Positions 1-8,345 of a DNA stretch of 64,000 bases are shown piece after piece (the first letter of the stretch is position 1; each line of letters starts with the position of its first letter). The notes beneath the pieces were generated by a model that was not told where the DNA came from, did no database searches, and was given only the letters and a program-made list of their open reading frames with translations. The stretch lies in assembly GCF_014202425.1 (NCBI RefSeq), contig NZ_JACHGT010000013.1, positions 1 to 64,000 of the forward strand, in the 5' to 3' direction. The DNA comes from Phytomonospora endophytica (lineage in GTDB: Bacteria > Actinomycetota > Actinomycetes > Mycobacteriales > Micromonosporaceae). The translations under genes were made by a program, and so were the position numbers.

Positions 1-58
1 ATGAAGAACCTGCCGGGGTCAAGGGAAAGAGCGCCCTTGACCCCGGCAGAACCTTCAT
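1..58. repeat. Long imperfect hairpin at left edge
   Basis: Two 25-base arms (1-25 and 34-58) are inverted copies that differ at only three adjacent positions, separated by an 8-base loop. The stem is too long for an ordinary terminator and no T-run follows it. It may be a bidirectional terminator for a gene outside the window, or the remains of a small inverted-repeat element. No coding sequence is seen here. Confidence 0.7.
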
Positions 59-221
59 GTCGTCCAATCAACGGCCGAAGCGACGGAGACAGAGGTTAGT
101 GGTGGCGGGGGGTGTGTCGCGCTGCGCGTGACCTGGCGGGAAAGCGAACCCGCCGTCGTCGCTGGGGGGGGGTGTGTGGTGTGTTGCGCTGCGCGCGAGC
201 TTTGGCGGTGGGCGTCCGGTC
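59..221. other. Non-coding stretch, G-rich degenerate repeat
   Basis: No convincing gene. It lies 3' of the leftward dehydrogenase gene. Two imperfect copies of a G-rich segment (about 107-140 and 164-211) share a GGTGTGT block, a CGCTGCGCG block and a GGCGG block; the second copy has a short insertion. I see no promoter or terminator that I would defend. Confidence 0.4.
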
Positions 222-1088
222 CTACTTTTTGCTCCGTGCCTTGATTCCCTCGATGATGCTTTCGAAGGAGTCGGCGCCGAATCCGTCCGCTTGTCGTCGG
301 TCCAGCAATGCCTTCACGGGCTCGATCACGAGGGTGTCGAGTCCCTGGTCGCGGCTTGCTCGGTGGATCAGGTCGACGGCGCTCTTGTTGAAGGTGACGT
401 TCTGTTCTTCGGCGTGGTAGTCGCCGGAGTCGATCGCGGGGGCGTGTCCGGTGGCGTACTGGGCCATCGCGGCTGCCCAGGCCGTGGCTCGCGGCATGAA
501 CTCGGCGGCTGGAATTCCGGCGGTGGCCGCGAGCGCGGTTCCGTGGAGGAGCCCGGCGAACATGGCGTACATCCCCGACAGCATCGCGAGGTCCACAAGG
601 GACGCCAGTCCCGCGTCCTCGCCGAGGTAGGTGCTCTCGGCGAGGTGGTCCAGTACGGGGCGGAGCTCCTGGAACAGTGGCGTCGGCCCGCTGTAGAGGA
701 TTTCGGCGCCGGGTTTGCCGATCATGGGCGGGACGGCCATCATGCCGCCGTCGAGGTAGTCGATTCCGTGCTCGGCGGCCCAGGCGGCCATGTCGCGGGC
801 CTCGGCGGGGGTTCCGCTGGTGAGGTTGACGATCGTCTTGCCTCGCAGGCGGCCGGTGATGGGTTCGAGGACCGCGCGGACGGTGTCGTAGGTCAGCAGC
901 GTGACGATCGTGACGGCTCCGGCCTCGATCGCCTCGGCGGCGGTCTCGGCCTCGGTGAGGCCTCCGGCGCGGCCTGGTGTGCGGTTCCAGACTGTCGTGG
1001 TGTGTCCTGCGGCCTGGAGTGTCTCGGCGATCGCGCGGCCCATGCCGCCCATGCCGATGACGGTCGTGGCGGGCTTGTGCTCGGTCAT
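222..1088 (-). CDS. NAD(P)-dependent oxidoreductase, imine reductase / beta-hydroxyacid dehydrogenase family
   Basis: A 288-residue protein with an N-terminal Rossmann fold: GMGGMG at residues 12-17 follows a short beta strand, and the NRT segment that binds the NADP phosphate comes after the second strand. A 6PGDH-like NLTSGTP segment follows, then an all-helical C-terminal half typical of the imine reductase and 3-hydroxyisobutyrate dehydrogenase superfamily. Length is usual for the family. The substrate cannot be told from sequence. It is a monocistronic gene reading towards the left edge; the upstream 197 bases separate it from the leftward GNAT gene. Imine reductase is my preferred subclass because the protein lacks an obvious HIBADH-type catalytic lysine motif, but this is an inference. 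Confidence 0.85.
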   Translation of the reverse strand: MTEHKPATTVIGMGGMGRAIAETLQAAGHTTTVWNRTPGRAGGLTEAETAAEAIEAGAVTIVTLLTYDTVRAVLEPITGRLRGKTIVNLTSGTPAEARDMAAWAAEHGIDYLDGGMMAVPPMIGKPGAEILYSGPTPLFQELRPVLDHLAESTYLGEDAGLASLVDLAMLSGMYAMFAGLLHGTALAATAGIPAAEFMPRATAWAAAMAQYATGHAPAIDSGDYHAEEQNVTFNKSAVDLIHRASRDQGLDTLVIEPVKALLDRRQADGFGADSFESIIEGIKARSKK

Positions 1089-1249
1089 GTGGGCGGTCCT
1101 TCGGTGGGGTCGACGGGAGTGGCGCGCGCTTCGCCAATGCTTCGCGACCGGCCCTTGACCTGCAAGTACGCACCGAAAAGTCAGGCACTCACCTATGGGT
1201 AACGATCGAGGTGACGGCGCCGGGACATGACCGGGCTCACATGGGAGGA

Positions 1250-1279
1250 GGGACCGTCGCGGTTCGCCGCGACGGTCCC
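1250..1279. terminator. Hairpin terminator 3' of the GNAT gene
   Basis: A 13-bp perfect GC-rich stem (1250-1262 with 1267-1279) closes a TTCG tetraloop, ending a few bases beyond the stop of the leftward acetyltransferase gene at 1286. It has no T-run, as is common in actinomycetes. Confidence 0.75.
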
Positions 1280-1285
1280 CGGCGA

Positions 1286-2038
1286 CTACTCGCGGACCAT
1301 GTGGAAGATCTCGCCGACCACCTGGAAACCGGCCTTGCCGTAGGCGCGTCCGGCACCGGCGTCCGCCGGGTCGAGCCAGACCGTGCGCACGCCCGATTCA
1401 TGGAGCGTGCGCGTCAGGTAGGCCGTCACCGCCGAGGCGATGCCGCGTCGCCGGTACTCCGGCGCCGTCGCGATCCCGCCGATCTCGACGATCCCGTCGA
1501 TCGGGGCGCTCGTCTGGCCCGCGCCGACGGTCAGCCCGTCGGACGTGACGGCCACGGCGAGCCGTCCACCGCGTGACATCAGCCGCGTCGCGGTGCGGAC
1601 GGCCACGTCGCGGGTGGGGATCTCGTCGTCGAAGGCGGGGTGCTGGACCGAGGCGGCGGCATAAAAGGCGTCCTCGTCGATGGCGTCCACGATGGACAGT
1701 CCGGCGGGGATCGGCGGGTCGAGGACCTGCCCGATGCCGCAGGCCATGAGCTGACCGCGGTGGTGCAGCGTGTATCCGGCGGCCGACAGGACGTCGGCCA
1801 GCTTCGGGCTGCGCGAGGGCAGGAACTCGAAGCGGGGCTTGCGGTCCTTGGCGACGAAGGCCGCGGCGAGCTCGTCGAGCTCGGCCGGCGTGGGGTCGGT
1901 GTCGTCGTCGGGGATCGCGTAGTTGAGGTACATGTTGTCGCTGTCGGGGTCGAAGCGACAGATGAACCGGCCCACCCGCTCGTGCAGTTCGGAGCCGAGG
2001 AGGTTGGCGCGGGCATGGTTCTGGATGTCGAAATCCAC
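1286..2038 (-). CDS. GNAT family N-acetyltransferase
   Basis: A GNAT protein of 250 residues. The C-terminal half carries the acetyl-CoA binding signature: IGGIATAPEYRRRGIAS (motif A, with the Q/RxxGxG/A loop as RRRGIA), then a second half with GVRTVWLDPADAGAGRAYGKAGF, the usual beta-bulge and final strand. The N-terminal ~110 residues are divergent and may form a second, degenerate GNAT domain. I chose the GTG at 2038 because a GGAAGG sits about 12 bases upstream and the extra 23 residues from the ATG at 2107 look non-native. Substrate unknown. It reads away from the AAA ATPase gene, with 273 bases between them. Confidence 0.8.
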   Translation of the reverse strand: MDFDIQNHARANLLGSELHERVGRFICRFDPDSDNMYLNYAIPDDDTDPTPAELDELAAAFVAKDRKPRFEFLPSRSPKLADVLSAAGYTLHHRGQLMACGIGQVLDPPIPAGLSIVDAIDEDAFYAAASVQHPAFDDEIPTRDVAVRTATRLMSRGGRLAVAVTSDGLTVGAGQTSAPIDGIVEIGGIATAPEYRRRGIASAVTAYLTRTLHESGVRTVWLDPADAGAGRAYGKAGFQVVGEIFHMVRE

Positions 2039-2311
2039 GGTGGGAGAGAGCCTTCCGCTCAAGAAGCAAGAAAAGAGTGAGAGAGAACGCCACCGGACGG
2101 ATGCCACGAGGGGGCTCCGCTGGATGTTCGCGCCGGTGGCCTAGTGGCCGACCCGCATTCGAATGGCCTCACCTTTGTCTTGAGCGTGGTGCCGCGAGAC
2201 CGCGGCAGGACGGGGGAAGAGTAGCAGGGCGGCACGGGGAACGCGAGGGGTTATTTCCCGGCCGCGCGTTCTATAGCGCCACCCCTAGACAAGCCGATAC
2301 GCTCCTATGCC

Positions 2312-3502
2312 ATGGACCCGGTACGCAATCCCTACGCCCCCGGCGCGGGCCAGCGACCGCCGCAGCTCGCCGGGCGGGCGCGGGAGCTGCGTGCCTTCGA
2401 GGTCGTCCTCGACCGGGTCGCGCATCGGCGGCCGGAGCGCTCGCTCGTGCTGACCGGCCTGCGCGGGGTCGGCAAGACCGTCCTGCTCAACGCCCTCCGC
2501 AGCCAGGCGATCGCGAAACTGTGGGGCACCGGCAAGATCGAGGCGCGGCCCGAGCAGTCGCTGCGGCGGCCGCTGTCGGGCGCCCTGCACATGGCGGTCC
2601 GCGAGCTCGGCAGCCGCCACCGGGCACCCGACCGGGTCGAGTCCTTCCTGTCGACGCTGAAGGCCTTCGCGCTCAAGGGCAACCCACCCGGCGCGCGTCT
2701 GCGCGACCGCTGGGAACCGGGCATCGACGTCCCCGCCGGGAGCGGCCGCGCCGACTCCGGCGACATCGAGATCGACCTCGTCGAACTGCTCACCGACGCC
2801 GCCGAGATCGCCGCCGACGTCGGCACCGGCCTGGCCGTCTTCATCGACGAGATGCAGGATCTGTCCACTTCGGACGTCTCGGCGCTGTGCGCGGCCTGCC
2901 ACGAACTGTCCCAGGCCGGGACCCCGCTCATCGTCGTCGGCGCCGGACTGCCGCACCTCCCGGCGGTCCTGTCGGCCTCGAAGTCCTACTCCGAGCGCCT
3001 CTTCACCTACATGCGCATCGACCGCCTCAGCGCCGACGACGCCGCCCACGCCCTCACCGCCCCCGCCCGCAAGGAGGGAGCGTCCTATGAGGACGAAGCC
3101 CTCGCCGCGCTCTTCGCGCACTCCGGCGGATACCCCTACTTCGTGCAGGCCTACGGCAAGGCGACCTGGGACCACGCGCCCGTCACACCGATCACCGCCG
3201 AGGACGTGCGCGTCGCCGCGCCGGCCGCCGAGGCCGAGCTCGCCGTCGGCTTCTTCGGTTCCCGCTACGAGCGGGCCACGCCCGCCGAGCGCGAGTACAT
3301 GCGGGCGATGGCCGACCTCACCGACGGGCCGGTCGGTACCGTGAGCACCGCCGAGGTCGCCAAGGCCTTGGGGCGCAAGCCTTCCAGCCTGTCCCCGGCC
3401 CGCGACGCCCTGATCAAGAAGGGCCTGATCTTCGCCGAGGAACGCGGCGTGGTCGCCTTCACCGTCCCGCACTTCGACCGGTATCTGAGAGGCAGGGCAT
3501 GA
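2312..3502 (+). CDS. AAA ATPase, Orc1/Cdc6-like (ATP-binding protein)
   Basis: A 396-residue P-loop ATPase. Walker A is GLRGVGKT (residues 49-56) and Walker B is the hydrophobic run ending FIDEMQDLS near residue 185. A C-terminal part (from about residue 300) looks like a winged helix, with a segment resembling 'STAEVAKALGRKPSSLSPARDALIKKGLI'-type helix-turn-helix geometry. This is the domain order of archaeal Orc1/Cdc6-type proteins, which in actinomycetes are widespread but of unknown function. Its stop overlaps the start of the M50 protease gene by four bases (ATGA), so the two are translationally coupled; a DUF2809 gene is coupled next. This context suggests a membrane- or stress-linked role rather than replication. 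Confidence 0.85.
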   Translation: MDPVRNPYAPGAGQRPPQLAGRARELRAFEVVLDRVAHRRPERSLVLTGLRGVGKTVLLNALRSQAIAKLWGTGKIEARPEQSLRRPLSGALHMAVRELGSRHRAPDRVESFLSTLKAFALKGNPPGARLRDRWEPGIDVPAGSGRADSGDIEIDLVELLTDAAEIAADVGTGLAVFIDEMQDLSTSDVSALCAACHELSQAGTPLIVVGAGLPHLPAVLSASKSYSERLFTYMRIDRLSADDAAHALTAPARKEGASYEDEALAALFAHSGGYPYFVQAYGKATWDHAPVTPITAEDVRVAAPAAEAELAVGFFGSRYERATPAEREYMRAMADLTDGPVGTVSTAEVAKALGRKPSSLSPARDALIKKGLIFAEERGVVAFTVPHFDRYLRGRA

Positions 3503-4296
3503 GCTACGGCTACGGCAGTACGAGGCGCGACTCGCACCGGGCACCCAGCTGGATCTTCCTGGCCTTCGTCGCGGCCTTCCTCGCCACCGGCGTGGCCCTG
3601 TGGGCCGAGGCGACCGGCGAACTGACCGGGATCGGCACCGGCGTCACGGTGTTCCTGTTCGTCCTGGCGGGATGGGTCGTCTCACTGTGCCTGCACGAGT
3701 TCGGGCACGCGCTGACCGCCTACAAGGGCGGCGACCACACGATTCCGGAGAAGGGTTATCTGACCCTCAACCCGCTGAAGTACACCCACGCGGTCCTGTC
3801 GATCATCCTGCCGTTGGTCTTCGTGATCCTCGGCGGCATCGGCCTTCCCGGTGGCGCGGTGTGGGTCCAGCGCGGGCTGCTGCGCAGCAAGAAGGTTGAC
3901 TCGGCGGTGTCGGCGATGGGCCCGGCGTCAAACGCCGTGTTCGCCGGTGTCCTGGGGATCCTGCTGGCCAGCGGCGCCCTCGACAACGCCGGCCTGGCGC
4001 TGCGGGCGGCCGTGGCGTACCTGTGCATGCTCCAGGTGACGGCCACGATCCTGAACCTGCTGCCGATCCCGGGCCTCGACGGTTACGGCATCATCGAGCC
4101 CTGGCTGCCGCCGGAGTACTCGCGCAACATCGCCAAGATCGCGCCCTTCGGGATCCTGCTGCTCTTCGTGCTGCTGCTGCACCCGACGATCAACCGCTAC
4201 TTCTTCGAGTTCGTGTACTGGATCCTGGGGCTGCTCGGCGTCGACACCTCGATGGTCGGGCTCGGCTCGCGACTGTTCAGATTCTGGACCGGGTGA
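3499..4296 (+). CDS. Site-2 protease family (M50) intramembrane metalloprotease
   Basis: A 265-residue integral membrane protein with the M50 zinc motif HEFGH at residues 66-70 inside a membrane segment, and the third-ligand motif NLLPIPGLDG at 186-195. About six hydrophobic segments are visible. There is no PDZ or CBS domain, so it is a minimal site-2 protease. Proteins of this family cleave membrane-anchored regulators or signal peptides; no anti-sigma factor lies nearby to suggest a substrate. The ATG overlaps the stop of the upstream ATPase gene (ATGA), and its own stop overlaps the next GTG (GTGA), so three genes form one translationally coupled unit. Confidence 0.9.
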   Translation: MSYGYGSTRRDSHRAPSWIFLAFVAAFLATGVALWAEATGELTGIGTGVTVFLFVLAGWVVSLCLHEFGHALTAYKGGDHTIPEKGYLTLNPLKYTHAVLSIILPLVFVILGGIGLPGGAVWVQRGLLRSKKVDSAVSAMGPASNAVFAGVLGILLASGALDNAGLALRAAVAYLCMLQVTATILNLLPIPGLDGYGIIEPWLPPEYSRNIAKIAPFGILLLFVLLLHPTINRYFFEFVYWILGLLGVDTSMVGLGSRLFRFWTG

Positions 4297-4685
4297 GGAT
4301 CCGGCTCCCCTACGCCGTCGCGGCCGTCGTCACGGTCGCGCTCGGCCTGGGTCTTCGCACCACAATGGACGGCGCCGTCGCCAAGTACGGCGGCGACGCC
4401 CTCTACACGCTGCTCGTCTTCTGGCTGGTCCTCGTGCTCGCGCCCCGGACACGCGGGCTCGTCGCGGGCGCGATCGCCTGCGGTCTCAGCTGGGCCGTCG
4501 AGTTCTTCCAGCTCACCCCGATTCCGGCGGAACTGTCCGGCAATCCGCTGGCGCGTCTCGTTCTCGGCTCGACCTTCAACGCCCCCGACCTGTTCTGGTA
4601 CGCCGTCGGCGCGGCCCTCGGCGTCGCCATCCTGGCGGCGCTGCGGCGGGCTCAAGATCGAACTACAGTTGCCGCCGATACCTGA
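4293..4685 (+). CDS. DUF2809 family membrane protein
   Basis: A 130-residue protein with about four membrane segments, and the family's usual landmarks: an N-terminal RIRLPY start, a KYGGDALYTLLVFW segment and a conserved EFFQL in the third helix. The family is VanZ-like in size but of unknown function. The GTG start at 4293 is chosen because it overlaps the M50 stop codon as GTGA and the conserved sequence starts there. Its position as the third coupled gene after the ATPase and protease is the only functional clue. Confidence 0.8.
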   Translation: MRIRLPYAVAAVVTVALGLGLRTTMDGAVAKYGGDALYTLLVFWLVLVLAPRTRGLVAGAIACGLSWAVEFFQLTPIPAELSGNPLARLVLGSTFNAPDLFWYAVGAALGVAILAALRRAQDRTTVAADT

Positions 4686-4703
4686 CCTCGGAAAGGCACC
4701 GGC

Positions 4704-5501
4704 ATGAGCACCGAAGACACCGCGCGCGACGAACTGCTGCGCACCTGGACGCAGTGGCGCGCAGACCGCGACGCGGGCTTCAAGAAGCCGTACGGCGCGC
4801 TGAGCCTGGTCGCCCTGCACTGGCTCGACGAGGACGAGGCCGAGAGCTTCGACGAGGTCCCCGGCGTCTGGCGCGTCACCGGCGGACAGGTGACCGTGAC
4901 GGCCTCGGCCGCCGACGGGCTCACGCTGTCGGGTGTCCCGATCGACGGTGAGACGCCGATCCCCCTGGAACACACCACGTCCGGCGAGACCCTCACCTAC
5001 GGCGACGTCGTCATCGAGGTCATCGACCGCGCCGGCTTCGCCTTCCGCGTCCGCGACCCGAAGGCACCGGCCCTCGCCGCCTTCACCACCGCGCCCGCCT
5101 ACGCGCCCGAAGCCCGCTGGATCCTCGACGCCGCATACGAACCCATCGAAGGCGGCAAGGAGGTCGCGATCGGCTCGGTCGTCGAAGGCTACGGCTCGAC
5201 CGGCACCGCGGTGGCTACCGCGCGCTTCCAGCTCGACGGCGAAGAGCACACCCTCCTCGTCTTCGACGACGGCGGCGGCGCCTGGACCCTGTTCCGCGAC
5301 GCCACCAGCGGCGTCACCACCAACGGATCGGGCCGCTTCATCGACATCGCCGCCCCCGGCGCCGACGGCCGCGTCCTGCTCGACTTCAACCGGTCGAGCA
5401 ACCTCCCCTGCGCCTTCAACGACTTCTCGACCTGCCCGGTCCCGCCCTTCGAGAACCGCCTCACCGTCGCCGTCGAAGCCGGGGAGAAGATCCCGGTATA
5501 G
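4704..5501 (+). CDS. DUF1684 domain-containing protein
   Basis: A soluble 265-residue protein that matches the DUF1684 family: an N-terminal helix WTQWRADRDAGF followed by a beta-rich fold, and the C-terminal signature with LDFNRSSNLPCAFNDF and CPVPPFENRL, which is the strongest part of the match. The biochemical role of the family is not established. It starts 18 bases after the DUF2809 gene with a GGAAAGG ribosome site, so it probably belongs to the same transcript as the ATPase/M50 unit. Confidence 0.85.
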   Translation: MSTEDTARDELLRTWTQWRADRDAGFKKPYGALSLVALHWLDEDEAESFDEVPGVWRVTGGQVTVTASAADGLTLSGVPIDGETPIPLEHTTSGETLTYGDVVIEVIDRAGFAFRVRDPKAPALAAFTTAPAYAPEARWILDAAYEPIEGGKEVAIGSVVEGYGSTGTAVATARFQLDGEEHTLLVFDDGGGAWTLFRDATSGVTTNGSGRFIDIAAPGADGRVLLDFNRSSNLPCAFNDFSTCPVPPFENRLTVAVEAGEKIPV

Positions 5502-5577
5502 CCGCGCGCGTCCCCTTCGGTGGGACCGGTCCTCGATCCGGCCGCGTAGACATGAGGCCGGACCTCGGAGGTGGAAG

Positions 5578-6657
5578 ATGCGCCGACTCCCGCTCGCGGG
5601 CGCCCTGCTCGCCCTGCTCACGGCCTGCACGCCCGGTGCCGGCGACCCGCCCGGCGGGGACGCCGGGCCGGGCGGCTCCTACGCGTACCTGAAGGTCGCG
5701 TTCGGGGAATCCTGGCTGGACACCAAGAGCACGCTCGTCGTCATGGACGGCACGAAACGGATCGGTTCCACCGAACTGCTGCTCGGCACCACCCCGCTGT
5801 TCACCGTCGACGGCCGCTTCGCCTTCACCGCCGCGACGATCGGCGACTCGGTCACCGCGATCTCCACCGAGACCGGCGCGGTGTCGACCGTGACCTGCGA
5901 GGACTGCGGGGACACCGACATGAGCTGCCTGTGCCAGATGGTCGTGCCCGTCGGCGGGAGCACGATCGCGTGGCTGAACAAGGAGGGCCGCCTCGTCACC
6001 GCCGACCTAGCGGCGAACCCGCCGGTTCCCGTCGAGACCGGCACGGTCGTGCCCCTGGAAGACGGATTCCTCGACGCGAAGCTCTACCCGGCGCTGCTCG
6101 CCGGACGCGACGGTGTCGCGCTGGCCGCCTATCCCACCAACGACCGGCCCGTGGACGAACCCACACCCGCCTACCTCGTGACCTCCGGCGAGGAGCCGCG
6201 GCGGCTCGACGTCGACCGGCCCGACGCGCTGGAGATCGCGGCGTTCAGCCCCGACGGGACCGGCATCGCCGTCGGCGGGGAACGCGAGTACGTCTGCGCG
6301 ACACTGACGCTGGTGGACCTGGGCACCGGGGAGAGCGTCACGTCGCCGCTGCGGGCCGCACCGGACGCGACGTGCGAGACCCACGACGCCTTCGTCGACG
6401 AGCTGTGGTGGGACCACGACGGCACCCTCAACGTTTACTACGAGGAGTCCACGGAAGGGCAGGGCGGCGACGACGTCCACGCCCGCTTCGACGGGACCCG
6501 CTGGGCACCCGCCGGCGTCGACCTGAACCGGCAGACGCACCCGCTCGCGTCCGGCGCGTCGGTGGTCCTCGACGACTGGTCGCTGTCACTGACGGGAGAC
6601 GGGACGAGCGTCGCCGTCGACACCGAGGTCCGGCACGTGGTCGCCGCACCGGCATAG
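5578..6657 (+). CDS. Putative lipoprotein with beta-propeller-like body
   Basis: A 359-residue protein with a lipoprotein signal: MRRLPLAGALLALLTAC puts the lipobox cysteine at residue 17. The mature part is a series of short beta-rich units with paired cysteines (CEDCGDTDMSCLC), and segments such as FSPDGTGIAVGGE that resemble TolB/WD40-like propeller blades. It should be anchored on the outer face of the membrane. No enzyme motif is visible. The ATG at 5578 follows a GGAGGTGGAAG site. It precedes a shared terminator and converges with the secreted protein gene at 6713. Confidence 0.7.
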   Translation: MRRLPLAGALLALLTACTPGAGDPPGGDAGPGGSYAYLKVAFGESWLDTKSTLVVMDGTKRIGSTELLLGTTPLFTVDGRFAFTAATIGDSVTAISTETGAVSTVTCEDCGDTDMSCLCQMVVPVGGSTIAWLNKEGRLVTADLAANPPVPVETGTVVPLEDGFLDAKLYPALLAGRDGVALAAYPTNDRPVDEPTPAYLVTSGEEPRRLDVDRPDALEIAAFSPDGTGIAVGGEREYVCATLTLVDLGTGESVTSPLRAAPDATCETHDAFVDELWWDHDGTLNVYYEESTEGQGGDDVHARFDGTRWAPAGVDLNRQTHPLASGASVVLDDWSLSLTGDGTSVAVDTEVRHVVAAPA

Positions 6658-6658
6658 G

Positions 6659-6695
6659 CGACGGCCCCCACTCCGCGCGGGAGTGGGGGCCGTCG
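6659..6695. terminator. Bidirectional terminator
   Basis: A perfect 16-bp stem (6659-6674 with 6680-6695) around a 5-base loop, located between the convergent lipoprotein and secreted-protein genes. The stem is the right size and place to stop transcription from both sides. Confidence 0.85.
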
Positions 6696-6712
6696 TCCGG
6701 TCAGCCGGTGGA

Positions 6713-7396
6713 TCAGTTGTCGTAGTAAGCCGCGACGACCTTGCGGGCCACGTTCTCGTGCTTGTCGTAGGCGAAGGGGAAGGCCGAGACCTGGACGGTC
6801 TGGGCGGCTTCGCCCATGCCCATGTCCTCCCAGTCGTCGACGCCCTTGAGGCCGTCGTAGAAGGCGAGCGCGGAGGTGCGGGGGGTCATGATCTCCTTGA
6901 TCGTCCCCCAGCTGCCCGAGGCGCGCTGCTGGAAGAGACCGACGGAGTCGTGGTCGGAGCCGGTGCCCTCGTGGTCGTACTTCAGCGACTTCGGGACGAC
7001 CGGGCTGGCGAGGTTGCGCAGACCGCTCTCCTGCATGGCGGTCATCAGCGCGATGATCTGGGCGCGACCGGAGAGCTTCGCCTCCTGGCCGGCCTTGATG
7101 ATCGCGATGGCGTTGCGCATCTGGGTCTTGGTCAGGCCGGCGACCGGCTTGAGTTCGGTGGACTTCTTCTTGGCGGGGGTCTCGGACTTCTCGGCCGGGC
7201 TCGGGGCCGGGGCGGACGCGGCGGCCGCGGCCTCCGCGAGTGCCCGGGCGGCGTCGACGTCGTTGGCGGCGTAGGCGGCCGGGGACGTGAGCCCGAGAGC
7301 GGCGAAGGCGATCGCGCCGGTCATCGCGAGAAGGCCCATGCGTCGTCCCAGGACCCTGCCGAGGCCATGGCTTGAGGGGTTGGTTTCGTTTCGCAC
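6713..7396 (-). CDS. Secreted protein, transglycosylase-like (lysozyme-fold) domain
   Basis: About 227 residues. An N-terminal signal (positively charged n-region with GRVLGRR, then a hydrophobic run ending in AYA) is followed by an Ala/Pro-rich linker. The C-terminal domain shows MTAMQESGLRNL, with the probable catalytic glutamate, then DHDSVGLFQQR and SWGT, the pattern seen in actinomycete and phage-tail lysozyme-like domains that often sit beside NlpC/P60 domains. It should cut or bind peptidoglycan. The start is uncertain: GTG at 7396 keeps the charged n-region, ATG at 7339 would remove it, and an upstream in-frame ATG at 7492 is unlikely. It converges with the lipoprotein gene. Confidence 0.75.
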   Translation of the reverse strand: MRNETNPSSHGLGRVLGRRMGLLAMTGAIAFAALGLTSPAAYAANDVDAARALAEAAAAASAPAPSPAEKSETPAKKKSTELKPVAGLTKTQMRNAIAIIKAGQEAKLSGRAQIIALMTAMQESGLRNLASPVVPKSLKYDHEGTGSDHDSVGLFQQRASGSWGTIKEIMTPRTSALAFYDGLKGVDDWEDMGMGEAAQTVQVSAFPFAYDKHENVARKVVAAYYDN

Positions 7397-7642
7397 CGGA
7401 CCAACGTAGGCGGTGATTGCGCAGGTCAGCGGCCTGCGAGTGGGACGGCGAAATTCACCCTGGGTTGTGTATGCCCGAGCTGCGCGGTCCATCTGATTTG
7501 CCGGTTTCGCGAGGTTGATCCCCGCTCGCGTCCGGGTGTGGAAGTTTCAGGACTTATGCCCTCGCCCGGACGAATGGGGCACATCAGCCGTCCGGACGAC
7601 CCGGGCTGTCCTGTGGTGCCGTTGTGACTCATCACACAAAGG

Positions 7643-8308
7643 CTAGTTACCGGGGGTGACGAGGCCCGCTTCGTAGGCGAACACGACCGCCTGGGCGCGA
7701 TCGCGGAGGGAGAGTTTGGCCAGGACGCGGCTGACGTGGGTCTTCACGGTCTGTTCGGCGAGGACGAGTTCGGCGGCGATCTCCTGGTTCGACAGGCCGC
7801 GCGCGACCAGTCGCAGGACGTCGGTCTCGCGCGGGGTGAGCCCGTTGAGGACGACGCGTTTGCCCGGGTCGGCGCGCCCCCGGCCGGTGTAGTCCTCGAT
7901 GAGCCGGCGCGTCACCGACGGCGACAGCAGCGCCTCCCCGGCCGCGACGACGCGGACGGCGTTGACGAGCTCGGCGGCGGGGGCGTCCTTGAGCAGGAAA
8001 CCGCTCGCGCCCGCGCGCAGCGCCTCGAATACGTAGTCGTCGAGGTCGAAGGTCGTGAGTATCAGGACCTTCGGCCGGTGCAGGCCCTTCGCGACGTCGA
8101 GGATGCGCCGGGTCGCCTCCAGCCCGTCGAGTCTGGGCATGCGGATGTCCATCAGGACGACGTCGGGACCGTGCTCGCGCGCGGCGGTGACGCCGGCGAG
8201 GCCGTCGGGCGCGTCGCCGACGACGAGCATGTCGGGCTGCGCGCGCAGGAGGGCGCCGAAGCCCTCGCGGACCATCGCCTGGTCGTCGACGAGCAGGACC
8301 TTGATCAT
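7643..8308 (-). CDS. Two-component response regulator, NarL/FixJ (LuxR-type)
   Basis: A 221-residue regulator. The receiver domain has the acidic pair DD at 8-9, the phosphoacceptor Asp at 54 (in VLMDIRMP) and the Thr and Lys switch residues in LILTTFD and FLLKDAP. The C-terminal LuxR-type helix-turn-helix reads LTPRETDVLRLVARGLSNQEIAAEL. The ATG at 8308 begins the conserved MIKVLLVDDQ. It lies 37 bases downstream of the kinase gene on the same strand, so the pair is an operon. Target genes are not evident nearby. Confidence 0.95.
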   Translation of the reverse strand: MIKVLLVDDQAMVREGFGALLRAQPDMLVVGDAPDGLAGVTAAREHGPDVVLMDIRMPRLDGLEATRRILDVAKGLHRPKVLILTTFDLDDYVFEALRAGASGFLLKDAPAAELVNAVRVVAAGEALLSPSVTRRLIEDYTGRGRADPGKRVVLNGLTPRETDVLRLVARGLSNQEIAAELVLAEQTVKTHVSRVLAKLSLRDRAQAVVFAYEAGLVTPGN

Positions 8309-8345
8309 GGGGCGCCTTTCGGGGACGACGTGGTGGCCGGGAGCA

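Noticed and set aside
7397-7642. c-di-AMP (ydaO) riboswitch
   Set aside because: Only one block is suggestive and the rest does not fit; I list it as a check rather than a feature.
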